Positions 9,516-20,657 of a stretch of 58,882 bases of DNA are shown here, piece after piece. Each line of letters begins with the position of its first letter. Position 1 is the stretch's first letter. The notes under the pieces are model-generated. The model was not told the origin of the DNA. It worked only from the letters and a program-made list of their open reading frames with translations, and did no database searches. The position numbers were made by a program, and so were the translations under genes. Location of the stretch: NCBI GenBank assembly GCA_001566295.1, contig KQ964290.1, positions 1-58,882 on the forward strand, read 5' to 3'. This DNA comes from Microdochium bolleyi. Its lineage: Eukaryota > Ascomycota > Sordariomycetes > Xylariales > Microdochiaceae.

Positions 9516-12078
9516 TCGCTTATGCATACGGAGCGACAGTATGGTCCTATCATTCGCAATCGCTGGTACCTAGGAAGCCAACAGACACGATGCATCTGTA
9601 CATACGGCCAAGGCTAGACACAAGGTCACCCGCCAAGCTCGCGGCGATCTTGTCATGACAGACTAGAGGGGTGACTATCAGCACGACGGATATATCGGCT
9701 TTCCCGACTTTGACCTCAAAGATTCAGTTGTTTGATAAACTATCTTACGCTCCCATAGCGCAATAAAAGTATTATATGTACGCCACTACGACCTGCCCTT
9801 GTTGCGACCCTGATCGGAGTCATCTGACTTCATCGTCCGAGTCCGAGTCTGCTTGACTCAGTGCGGAGATCCATGTGGCATCGGTCCCTGCAAGGTAGCT
9901 GTGTGTGAGACTGGCGCCACAGCGTATAGTCCGAGAGTGCGCCGCTGGTCCTGAACCGACCACTTTGACCGAAAAGAACTGAGTGCACCGTGTACATTGT
10001 GCTTGATCTCGCAAGGGCTGTCTTCCCTGCCTACCCTGATGCAGATCGGGTCACATGCTTACAGTTCGTTAACGCAGGCCTCTATGTTCATCACATCTCG
10101 CTGCGCAGGATCGAAGAGGTCTCGCCTGTTCAGCCCACCTCTGCTGTTAAGCTCGAGCTTGATGACGGATGCCTGCTCCTCGTGACAAAGCCGGCTGTAT
10201 GGCCTAGCCCTGCAGTCTCTGGTGGGCTCTTCTGCAGATCCAAATGATGTAGACAGAAGGTCGGGATACCATCTCCCAGCGTCGTGGTATGAGTCCGCCA
10301 CGCCGTTAGCCTGCTGGCGATGCGGAGCGCGTTTTCTCCCCGAGGCGAGCATAACGAGATAGTTATCTGCCCCGATCGGCCCTGTCGAAGCATCCTCCGC
10401 GATATCGAGAATTCAAAGGTATAATTTGTCAACCCAGCTCTATACCGTCTTCGTTTCTGCGTCTAATATCACCATTTGGTCCAGAACTATGAGATCGTGT
10501 ACCGGGCGTGACTGTGTAGCTTCTAGCCAGGCTGTCCTAACGCTCTAGACGGCGTGTAATATGGCGTACCGGTCGAGTGCTACGACTACTCGCTCCACCA
10601 GATGGGGGCTTGCTGCTTGCTAGACTGCAGGCCCAGACCTGTGTAGAAACGCGGGAATGATAGCGGTGGCCCCTGGATCGTGCTCAGCCAAGCTGACCGT
10701 CCAGGAGCCGAAGTTTGGCCGTTGCTCAAGCCATGGACTGTTGAGAAGGGCCTGAAACTACGGCGAATGACGGATGAGGCGTGACGACTCTACCCAGAAC
10801 CTCTGAGCCGCGCCTGCGTGGCCTACGTCAAGGACAAGATCATGTTTGGTGCCGAAGCTGGTGGTTTGCTGCATGGCTTGCACTCAATTGAGGTCTCAAG
10901 CTGGGGTGTTTAGTTGATTGTTAGCGCTGGTAGTAGAGGTATGAAGGATCACCCATTGCTAATAACGGAGACTACGGAAGCTATATCGAGACAACTGCAG
11001 CTGCGTGAAAAAATCCGCGATGTAGCTGGAATAAGGTGTGACAGCGATAGAGCATGTGACATGGTTTGTGATTGTAGTGGGGCGCAGCTCTCAAGCGTCG
11101 CGATCCGTTAGGACCACCAGCTCACTTTGTGCTGTGCGCGACGGCAGTAGCGCGCAAATCGTCAGCGGCAGGTATATAACTCCGCTCCGTGACGGGATAG
11201 AGTACGGCGAGTACCGAGCAGGCAGCCGGCGAAGGCAGTACCGTAAACTTTCCTACAGATCAAATGACATATTTCCTTCCATGAGCATGCATGTCGTGCG
11301 CATATATGCAATCAGGTGGCGGGTGCCAATGGGCAATTGGTCTGCAGAAGGAAGGATTATAAGGTACCCGGCCTACTGCAGCTATCTGTTTTCCATGCAA
11401 GATGGGTGGGTACTGGATAATTAAGTACCCCGGCATCGTTACTATTGCAAAGCCTCGAAAGTTTTACCAACAGACGCGAGACCGCAGGGTCGGCAGCAAG
11501 TTGAAGTTGCGGGGCCAAGGTTTTGAACGCGACCGTGGCGCGCGCGGCACCCAATGCGCGTCCCGCTCCGCAGTCCTTCAAGACAGGCTAACGGCCTGCA
11601 CATCAATCGCTATGGACCCTAGCTCTAGACTAGTAATTCTCTCGTCCTGCGGTCGCTAGCCAAACCGACTATCTACCCTTCAGCCTGACTGCGCCCCTTC
11701 CCTCAGCCGACCGTACTATATCTCTTCCCTCGCGGCGCCTTCAGCCAAAACTTGGTCCCATCGCTATCGGCTCCAATCTCAGAGAGCCTCTGGCCCCGCT
11801 CCCCAGATGAAGGCGACCCAGGACACGGGCACACGTAAGCGGAAGGCCCCTTCAGGTACGGATCACGGGGTGACACTCTGACCTCTGTCGCCCGTCAGCC
11901 GATCGCGCGTAGCGGCTCTCAAGACGACTGTCCTCTAACCATAGCTGCCAGGTCTCGACGACACGGCGCGCCTACCACGACAATCCGCCAAGCTGCACCG
12001 ACTTCCACCATCTTCTGGGCAGGTCTTAGCATGTCACCCTACCGAGATTGGTGAATTAGACACTACGAGATCTTCACC
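9516..12078. other. No gene recognised over 2.5 kb
   Basis: Short frames only. A stretch near 10770-10900 (reads LYPEPLSRACVAYVKDKIMF) looks like a decayed coding exon but I cannot assign it. No tRNA-like or repeat structure was seen. Confidence 0.4.
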
Positions 12079-13537
12079 ATGACAGGTGTCCGTAGGCCAC
12101 CGGGGACAAACACATCCGTCGCCACCAAGATGTCGGCACGAGTGGGCCATCTCGACTATCCTAGATGCCCTGCTGAGAGCGGTCCATTTCCATGTCCCTA
12201 CTGCCCCAGCGTGCTGACCGACAAATACACAAGCACGGAGAAGTGGACGTCAGTCATCTGTGGTCCTTTCTCTCCCATACTAAATTTGTTGACTTCCCAC
12301 TGACGTAACGGAGGATCAAGAGCACATGTCGCACAGGACCTTTGTCCCTACGTTTGTGTCTTTGATAATTGTGATGCACCAAGCGAAATGTTCTCCTCGA
12401 CGTACGAGTGGATGTTTCATATGGCACGGCACCACTGCGAGTTCGAGTGGATCTGCATGAGGTGTTCGAAGCGTGGGGCAGCGATATCCTTCCAGCAGGA
12501 CACCCATCTGAGGGAACATCTAAGTCTCGCTCACCATGATGTTGAATTGCTGATCTCGATCTTATCGTCAACTCCGGAAGCGCGCGGTCGGAATCGAACG
12601 GGTTTGCTGCCGTCTCTGTCGAACCGGTCTCGTGTCACTAGAAGGGTGCGGCGAAAACAAGGACGAAACAGACAGCCTGGGCTACGGTTGCGGACCCTTG
12701 CTTTCGCCTGGCGCGGAGCATGTTGGACTTATCCAGCTCGAAAATGACGAACATATCGCTACTCATGTACACGAATTCGCGCTTCAAGCACTCCCACAAT
12801 ATGCGGATGCCACACCTAGTGGCTCACATCCGTCCGGAACAGGACCTGCTTCCAAACAGACCAGGCACGAGATCCACTTGGAAGCGATAGGCACGAGCGG
12901 TCTTTCATCCAGTGGTGGAGCCTCAGAAAAAGGTGACAACAGTGTTCATGGCTCATACAACGATTTCATGTCACACGTAACAAAAGATATGGCTGACCTG
13001 CCCTCAGGGGTGCTAGCTCGCCCGAGCGTCCAAGTTCTCTTTCGCAAGGTCGTCGAGGTAGCAAAATCGACTTATAGCACGCATGATAGTTCCAGCGATG
13101 TCCCTGCTGACCTCAGAGCCCAGAAGATCGAGTTATTAGAGGTGCTGAGAGATGAGTTCGGTAGAGTCTGCGATCTCCCAGAGGAGAAAATGGAAGAGGT
13201 GGCACAGCGATTACTGGACGAGCTTACATTCTACGAAGGACAACAGGCTCCTGAAATGAATCATATTAACCCTACAGCCACAGGCAGTCTCACTGATAGA
13301 ACCCGACCTGATTCAAGGGCTTCAGAAGAGAATGGGGATGACGTCGTGCTACAGTGGCTCCAGCACATCTCGAGGAGCGCCATCAGACAGCCCGCCGCCG
13401 CGACGTACCAGAGCGACAGCGTACTCGCTTCGGCTCTAAATCGCATGTCGCTCGACCCGGGTTCCGCTGTATGTTATTTATCGTTCACTTTCCCTACAAG
13501 ATCCAAACCGATTCTACGCAGGGCCGAGCTGACGTAA
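12079..13537 (+). pseudogene. C2H2 zinc-finger-domain protein upstream of NLR, frameshifted
   Basis: Exon 1 from ATG 12079 to 12248 has FPCPYCPSVLTDKYTSTEKW. An intron 12249-12320 (GTCAGT donor, CTGAC branch, CAAG acceptor) joins it to HVAQDLCPYVCVFDNCDAP, then WMFHMARHH, WICMRCSKR and THLREHLSLAHHD. This is the fungal array of degenerate C2H2 fingers. The next expected finger (CCRLCRTGLVSLEGCG, then THVHEFALQALP) lies in another frame, so a one-base indel near 12585 breaks the gene. The rest runs to 13537 in that second frame with an acidic helical segment (LPEEKMEEVAQRLLDEL). In related fungi such finger regions sit in front of NLR/ankyrin proteins, and here an NLR follows 280 bp later; the two may be parts of one former gene. 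Confidence 0.6.
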
Positions 13538-13817
13538 GAACCCTGATACCAGGCGGGGCAAAGCGGGCAAAGTCGCACACTTGGGATTGGTGCCGCAGCT
13601 GGGTAAGCTGACGATTTGCCCGCCAGGCCATAATCAGCCTTGATCTCAAAAGGACAAGAGAAGGAGATGACGAATGAGCAGCGGAAGAACGAGAAAAAGA
13701 AGGAGAAGCGCAGATAGATAGGTGGATGAAAAGTCTAAGTTGCCCCGCTAACTTAAATACCACACCAGACAAGAGCACACCCTCGGTCCGAGCCCAAAGG
13801 CCACGACGTTGATCCCA

Positions 13818-16027
13818 ATGAGACGAAACGGGAACTTCACTGGCCGTGAATTGGTTCTGTGAGAGCTCCGCGAAGCCTGCTTTCCCCAGACCCAGAGAGC
13901 CGGCCAGGGCCAGAGCCACAACACGGTCGCTCTCGTCGGGCTCGGTGGAATCGGCAAGACGCAGGTCGCGCTCGAGTTCTCGTACTGGGTACGGCAGCAC
14001 AGGCCGGAGTGCTCGGTCTTCTGGATCTCTGCACTAAGCGAGGAGACGTTCGAACAGTCGTGCTCAGCAATCCTTCGTAAACTCGACCTCCCTCCGGCGG
14101 ATATGGGTGGAGAGAAGTGTGACGTGAAGCAGCAGCTGAAGGATTATTTGTCGCGGATTTGGTTGGCCGACAAGTGGTTGCTCGTGCTCGACAACGCCGA
14201 CGACGTTGGTCTTGTCGAGGGCCTGCGTAGGTGTCTGCCATGCAGCGATGGCGGCATGACACTGATCACGACGCGCGCCGAGGAGGTGGCCACTATGGTC
14301 GACTCGAGCACGGTGCTTGTGGGCGTCCGTGAAATGTCGACAGGCGAGGGTCGACAGCTCCTGGACAAGTCTCTGAACGCGAGCAGAGTGCCCGACTACA
14401 CCGAAGAGTCGTGCGCAAGGCTGTTGTCGGCGCTCGAGGCACTGCCACTGGCCATCACCCAGGCGGCAGCCTACCTGAATAGAACTTGCATATCGATTCA
14501 CGATTATCTTGGCTATCTGCAGGGCCGGGAAGAGGAGGCGATGCAGCTCTTGAGTTATGAAGGCCATTTGGCGGACCATTATCCCCCGGAGAAAGAGTGC
14601 CACGCCGTCACGAAGACCTGGCTGGTCACCCTGGACGGGATGAGGCAGCGAGACGAGAGAACGGGGGCCCGGCCTACCGTCGAGCTGTTGATGTTTCTGT
14701 CGCGGATTGAGCCAAAGGCCATCCCGAAAACGATGCTGCCGCTGGTCGGAGGTTCTGCGGTGATGCGGGACAAGACGATTGGCACACTGCTTAGCTACAC
14801 GTTCCTGACGAAGCGGGATGGCGATGTGTACGACATGCACAGCCTGGTGCACCTCGCGATACGGGGCTGGGTGGCGCGCGAGGGTCTGTCAGAAGAGGCG
14901 ACTTTGGGGACACTGGGCCATCTACGGAGACAAATGTGGTTCGAGGAGGCAAGCCCCTGGGTGCGTGCACTATGGACGGCCTACATGCCGCATGCGCTGC
15001 GCGCGTTGACGGACAGCGAGGGACAGCGAGCGGAAGACCGGTTCTGGCTTGCGCAGGGGGTGTCGATGTGCCTGAACTGGGACGCGCACCATAACGAGTC
15101 GCAAAGATGGGCACTGGTTAGTTACGAGGGCATCACTGCACTCTATCCAAAGGGCAGTGAAGAATGGCTGCGTGTACAACTATACCTCGCGAGCGCCTAC
15201 TGTGCCACTGGCAATCACGAAGCCGCCCGGTCGTTGCTGGAGGAGGTCATTGCTTACTTGGACCAGACTCTGCCGGCCCATCGCGAGTGGCTGGTACGTG
15301 CACAGCTGGAGATGGGGGGGATGCTCCATCGACTCGGGCAGCACCAACGAAGCTCTCCATTTCACACAGCGCACGGCCGGCCTCGTCTCGGCAGAAGACC
15401 CCGACTGGGCACACATCCAATCCGCGCTTGGGCATGCCTATCTGCAAGTCGGGCAGCCACAAAGAGCAATCGAGCACTACGAGCGCGCACTCCTAGCCCT
15501 GCAGGCAACGCTATCGCCAGTGCACCCGAACCGGCTGGAAGCTGAGCACAGGCTCGCGCTGGCCTACCTCGACTCTCACCAGCCACGGCGAGCACTGCTA
15601 CTGCTCAAGCATGTGGTTGCCACGCGGCAGTCAACCCTATCATCTCAACATCCCGACTTGCTAGCTGCACAGCATCGCCTTGCCGAGGCCTACGTGGCGA
15701 TTGGTGAGCCTGCAATTGCACTCCCTCTCCTCGAGCAGGTCTTGGAGCAGCGGTCCCCGAACCTGCCATCCAATGGTTATGCGTGGCCACTCTCACACTG
15801 GCACCTCGCTATAGCATACCTAGCATGTGCAAAGGTTCAACAGGCAGTCGCCATACTCGAACAACTCATCCAGGCTGCTTATCCAACCATCGCCAGCTAC
15901 AATGCCTCGCTTTTTGTGGGACACTCTGCGACTCCTGCAGGATGTCTACGAGGCACTCGGCGACCAGGACAACTATTTCCGGCTCAGAATCCGCATTGAA
16001 GAATTCGATGGCCATGTTTGGCAGTAA
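13818..16027 (+). pseudogene. NB-ARC/TPR NLR-like protein, nonsense plus frameshifts
   Basis: Fungal NLR: leader MRRNGNFTGRE, P-loop GLGGIGKTQ near 13940, kinase-2 LLVLDNADD near 14185, LITTRAEEVA, GLPL-like LEALPLAITQAAAYL, MHD-like MHSLVHLAIRGW near 14835, then tetratricopeptide repeats (HYERALLALQATL, ALLLLKHVVATRQS, ALPLLEQVLEQRS). Three lesions are visible: an in-frame TGA at 13860-13862 between the leader and P-loop; a one-base insertion near 15348 after RLGQHQ; and another frame change near 15905 before RFLWDTLRLLQDVYEALG. The family senses non-self or cell damage and triggers regulated cell death. This copy cannot make a full product. The P-loop, kinase-2 and MHD motifs are intact, so decay looks recent. 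Confidence 0.8.
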
Positions 16028-16902
16028 AGAACCATCCCCCCTGCAACAGCCAGCCGCGGACCAATCGGTGCCAGAATATGATGGGGACGAGCCCAAGGAC
16101 AACAGTTCTTCCAGGCGCTGGTGGCGACGAGGCGCCTAAGACTTTGCCGCAAAGGCCGGGAGCTGCTCATTCTGCGTCAGAAGGTTCTCACCCGCCTGGC
16201 ACTCGCGCGCAGGGCAAACGAAAGCATCATATGCCGGGGCCGCAATCCTCAAAGGACTCTGGGTCTCGCCGCAAGTCTCGTCATCCTAAGCCATAATGCC
16301 ATCGTCCGCCACCCTCTCTCACGGGCGGTGCTCGGCTTGTCTGAGTGCTTGAGTACTTGAGTATCCTGTCTTCGGCAGGAGCACATTCGGTTTGGCATTA
16401 AGCAACCTATGTCCTCCTTTGACCATAGCATTAGACTTCAGGACAGAACGGTGAATTTGTTTAGCTCGTTGGGACTCGTACAAGCTGCTCGCCCCGGGAG
16501 GTGAGTCTGTACGGCCATCACTCTCTCTCTCTCCTCGCTGCAAACCTTGCTGTTTGGACCTCAGCGAGCCCTTGGTATGCCCCTGTCTCTACATAGTCAT
16601 TCTTCTACGCGTCAAGTGACACCCGGTAGCCCTGACGGAGCACGGCACAATGACGAGCCATATGTCTCAAAATCACGTTGAACTTCCATATCACAGATGG
16701 CCTCTTGTTGTAGATATCTTTTTCTTTTCTTCCCAGACACTCCTCCATTACTGTGGAATACTCCAATTTATACATGACGCTTCGTCGACCAAGCCCCATG
16801 GCGATCCTAAAGCTAAAAATATAATGGGACAACTTTTGGGCCTTTCGCCCCTTACTCACCACAAACTCCTTTCAAAGTTTGTCCTAAAGTACGCGAGCCC
16901 CC
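16028..16902. other. No gene seen
   Basis: Short frames only. A (CT)n run lies near 16521-16533. This gap separates the NLR relic from the left edge of the biosynthetic cluster. Confidence 0.5.
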
Positions 16903-18716
16903 TCAAGTACTGCTCGTCTTCTCCTTGACCTGCCCCGACACCGCCGCAGCATCCGACTCGACATCCGACGACCCGCCAGCCTTCTGCCCATCCTCGAGCC
17001 CAAACTTGGTATCCAGCTCCGTCCGCAGCACAACCTCCTTCTCCATAAACACGAGCGCGAACCCCAGCGCAGCGGGGGCAATGCTCGCCAGCCAAGTAAC
17101 TTTCAACGCGCGGGTAAACACATCCACGACCTGATCCCTCGTCTCGGGGCTGAAACTGCCAATCAGCGCGGCCGTGACATAGCTATACGCCTCACCATCA
17201 CTGAGCTGATTCCGCACCGCCTCGTCCGTGATGCGGTACGCCTCGACCGCGAACCGGGCATTGAACACCGCGGCGGGGATCGCGACGCCCCAGATGGACC
17301 CGTACGCGCGCATGAAGCTAAACGCCGCGGTGGCGGCCGCGACCTGCTCCTCGGGCAAATCGGCCTGCACGGCGGGGAGGTTGGTCGACATCATGAAGCC
17401 GACGCCAAAGGCCGGGAGCATCTGCACGATGACCCACTCGGCGGTCGAGGTCCAGCGGTCGAAGCGGGCGAACAAGCCGAAACCGAGGGTCATGACGCCG
17501 AAGGCGAACAGGTGCAAGGGCTTGTAGCGGCCTGTCTTGGTGACGAGGGCGCCGCCGACCACGGCGAGGGGCACCTCGACGAGCACGGTGGGGAGCAGCC
17601 AGACGCCGGACTGGGTGCTGCCCGCGAGCAGGACGGCCTGGAAGTACACGGGCAGGAAGTAGATGGCCCAGAAGAGGAGCATGAAGCTGAGGAAGGCGAG
17701 CAGCAGGGCCGCGGCCGGGGTGCGGCGCCGGAAGACCTGCTCGGGAAGGGTAGGGTATTTGACCCAGCTGGCCGTCTCGTAGGCGTGGAAGAGGAACAGC
17801 CCCAGGATGCCCACGACCAAGGGCACGATGATGCGCGCGTCGGACCAGGCGTACAGCGTGCCGCCGTAGGACAGGCCGATCAGCAAGGAGGTGACGGCGC
17901 CGACGAGGATCAGCGTGCCAATGTAGTCGATGCGCTTCAGTCGCTCGCTCATGGCCGTGGTGCGGTCGTACTTGACGCGCAGGAAGCTGATGAGGGAGAT
18001 GAGAGCGACGCCGCCGAGGGGGAGGTTGAGCCTGGGACAAGCGCTCTCTGTTAGCTGTTTTGATGATACGTCCTCGATATGCTCGAGCTTCGATGGAAAG
18101 GTGAAACTGGGACGGGACAGGAAAGCAAAACTCACCAGAACACCCAGCGCCACGATGAACGCTCAACCAAGATTCCGCCCACAAATGGGCCCATGGCAGT
18201 GCCGAGGGCGAAAAAGGCAAAAAGCAGGGCCATGTAATTGCCACGCTCGCGCAGGGGCACCAGGTCACTGACAACCAGCTCGATGCAGAGGTTGATGCCG
18301 CCACCGCCGATACCCTGGACCGCTCTGCCCGCAATGAGCATGACCGGCGTGTTGCTGCCGCCCGCGATGCCGCTGCCCAGGGTGAAGATGGCGACGACCG
18401 AGATGAAGACCCAGCGGCGGCCAAAAATGTCGGCGAGCTGGCCAAACAGGGGCAGGAAAGCGGCGCTGGTGAGGAAGTACGCATTGGCGAACCAGACATA
18501 CAGCTCGCCAGCGTCGAGCTCGTGCACAATGAACGGGAGCGCCGTGGACGTGACGGTCGACTCGACGGCCACGAGCAACGAGACGAGCATCAGGGTCGGG
18601 AAGATGACCCAGAAGCGCCAGCCTTTCGGGGTAGGGGCGTTGACGGGTTCTGCTGCGCTGGTCGACATGGCTGGCGTGTTGTCGGACTCCACTGGAGGCT
18701 CATTGGGAGTCGACAT
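16903..18716 (-). CDS. MFS transporter, 14-TM drug/toxin exporter type
   Basis: Two exons, 18716-18136 and 18031-16903, split by a 104-nt intron (GTGAGT...CCCAG) placed in the codon for W of FWLNLPLGG, a hallmark junction of the family. The protein is 569 residues. After a polar N-terminus (about 30 residues) come about 14 hydrophobic segments. Motif A is GQLADIFGRRW in loop 2-3; motif C is GTAMGPFVGGILVE in TM5; VVSDLVPLRERG lies between TM4 and TM5. The polar tail ends VKEKTSST. It should export a small molecule across the plasma or vesicle membrane by proton antiport. Its position next to a regulator and PKS-NRPS, and a shared upstream motif, suggest it exports the cluster product or provides self-protection. 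Substrate is inferred only. Confidence 0.92.
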
Positions 18717-19014
18717 TGTACTGAAGATCGGTGTAAGTCAGACTGTTGAGCTCAATGCCGTCGTGGTGTATTTGGCAATGTCTGAGTCCGGGTCAAGTGA
18801 TATCTGGGCAGAAGTGGTTGCAAAGATGGGCTCCCCATGAGCAGCAACAATAAAGATGAAGGACCACAATCTGGCAGAATTTGTTGTGTCCATGATTCCG
18901 TAATCACCCAGCCGCCAATGGCCGGGTGATTTGCACATCCCTTGATGACGGAGAATAGATTGCAAATCATTGAGCTCGGGGCGGCTCTGTTGGTTGGTGG
19001 ACGCTGCCCAAAGA

Positions 19015-19051
19015 GGCAAGTCGCCGAATAAGGCAAGACGCCGATTCGGCG
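19015..19051 (+). promoter_or_regulatory. Candidate regulator site group (tandem motif and inverted repeat)
   Basis: GGCAAGTCGCCGA at 19015-19027 is followed 17 bp on by GGCAAGACGCCGA at 19032-19044, a one-base variant. The second copy overlaps a perfect inverted repeat CGCCGA-T-TCGGCG at 19039-19051. The group lies about 300-335 bp before the MFS start codon. The same 13-mer is found at 29234-29246, and its 11-nt core in reverse at 23787-23797. CGG half-sites fit Zn2Cys6 binding. Binding by the cluster regulator is inference. Confidence 0.55.
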
Positions 19052-20568
19052 GGTCTCGTCCATCATCTTACTTATCCCTGGTCTGCCCACTGTAGGTCGG
19101 TGAATTGCCTGATCTGGTGCCGGCCGAGCTCTGTCAGCCACCAAACCGATGTTTACGAACCCTGCCGAGGCTGCTCGGACCTTACAACGCTAGTCTGGTT
19201 GGTGCCTGTCACTGCCGCCGCTAGGCACGGCCCGCCGTTGCCAGAGGCGGCCGGGGACGTAGGCAGGCCAGTGGCGCAGCAGAAGCTTGGTTGCGGGATG
19301 TGGACGCAGTGGGGGGGAAAAGACCACGTAGTTGCTTATGGCGTCCTGGGCAGCCGTCGTCGTCCCGCCTTGCATGGACCATCTGCAAGACTGAGGCCTT
19401 TGCCGTTCCTGGCAGTTGGTCCGTACCGTCAGGGCTCGACCCGGGTCTCAGCTACGAGGGGCACCAGCGGACTTGTGCGACATTGTGACTCCTTCCCTGG
19501 CGCCGAGCCTGGCTGTGTCACGATCGTCGCCTTCGAGAACATCAGCTTCGACGATGCGGCTGATCGAGCCGCCGTGGCCAAGATGTACGAGCCGGGACAG
19601 ACGGGTCAGCCCTGTCTGTGGGTCACTCTGGGGAACCAAAGAACCAAGGGACCAAAGGTCCTCCTCCTGTACGCCCCAAAGTCTGTGGTCTGTCTCACCA
19701 CAAACGCAGCCTCAGCATCGCCGGTTTGGGCAACGTGCTCTTGCGAGCTTGTTCTGGCATACCTACCAAGCTAGGTGGGATCTTGGCGCAACGTTGCGCA
19801 AGATCCAGACATGATGCAAACACGTCCACATGGGACGAGGCAAGGAACTCTGAAGACTCCAGCCACCAGCCGTGTTACCCCCCAGTCCGGAGATTTGACC
19901 GGGGCGGTGTCTTTGTCGTCTCAGGGAACCCGTGGAGTCCTGCCTTAGCAAGGGACAGCCGCGACGAGCACCACATCCACGTGCGCGATTATGTGCTGCC
20001 TGAGACCCTGTGCGTGATTGGCGCAGTTATAATAAAGCTGACGATCAGTCTGCTGGTCAAAATAGCGTCCTGGCGTCGCTAGGTCCCGCACTCCGGCATG
20101 CCTCGGACAACATCTGCTCTGTATGGACGGACCGGGCGACATGGTGGCGGCCGCGCCAAGCGAATGGTGCCAGTGAACCAACAAACCTGCCAGTGGCTGG
20201 AATTTAGGGGGGGGGCCACCACTGCGACTTCTGCAGGACTTTTGCATGTCAGCCCCAGGGTCTACGGACGAATAGCGTCCAGCTGCGACTCCCAAGTGTC
20301 ACCACAAAAGCAAAACCGCATGCGCGCGTTATCTGCTTAAAAGTCTCTGCACAGTCGTCGCGGAGGCAGCCCGTCTCCTCGGGGACTGTACTGGTTCCAG
20401 GCTACGAATCTGAAGTCGCTCCGGGCTCAGGCTGCTTGCTCAGCACACTGGTCTGCGCTGCTCGCCCTTCTACGTGCCGCACGAGGCGGGACGCGGTGCT
20501 ACGGACGGAAGACGACACCGTGCCGGGTGCCACGACACGGCCAACCAAGCAGCCAAGGCAGACCTGAC

Positions 20569-20587
20569 GGGGGGGGGGGGGGGGGGG
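20569..20587 (+). repeat. 19-nt poly-G tract in regulator leader
   Basis: An uninterrupted run of 19 G ends 70 nt before the ATG of the Zn2Cys6 gene. It could form a G-quadruplex on the plus strand and is prone to slippage. A second run of about 10-11 G lies at 25013-25023 inside an intron of the EthD-like gene. Confidence 0.9.
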
Positions 20588-20657
20588 CCGACCGGAAACA
20601 GAGATCAGACCGGGCCAGAGAGCACACAGGTAGAGGCTGCCGTCCATCCTACATACC

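Larger units (their letters stand above)
18717..20657. other. Intergenic between MFS and regulator (divergent promoters)
   Basis: The two genes are transcribed away from each other across 1.9 kb. The frame 19100-19774 has no recognisable domain and is not called. Features of note are the CGCCGA motif group at 19015-19051 and a 19-nt poly-G tract just before the regulator. Confidence 0.5.

Noticed and set aside
19100..19774. A 224-codon plus-strand frame upstream of the regulator
   Set aside because: No recognisable motif and no sensible start context; treated as intergenic.
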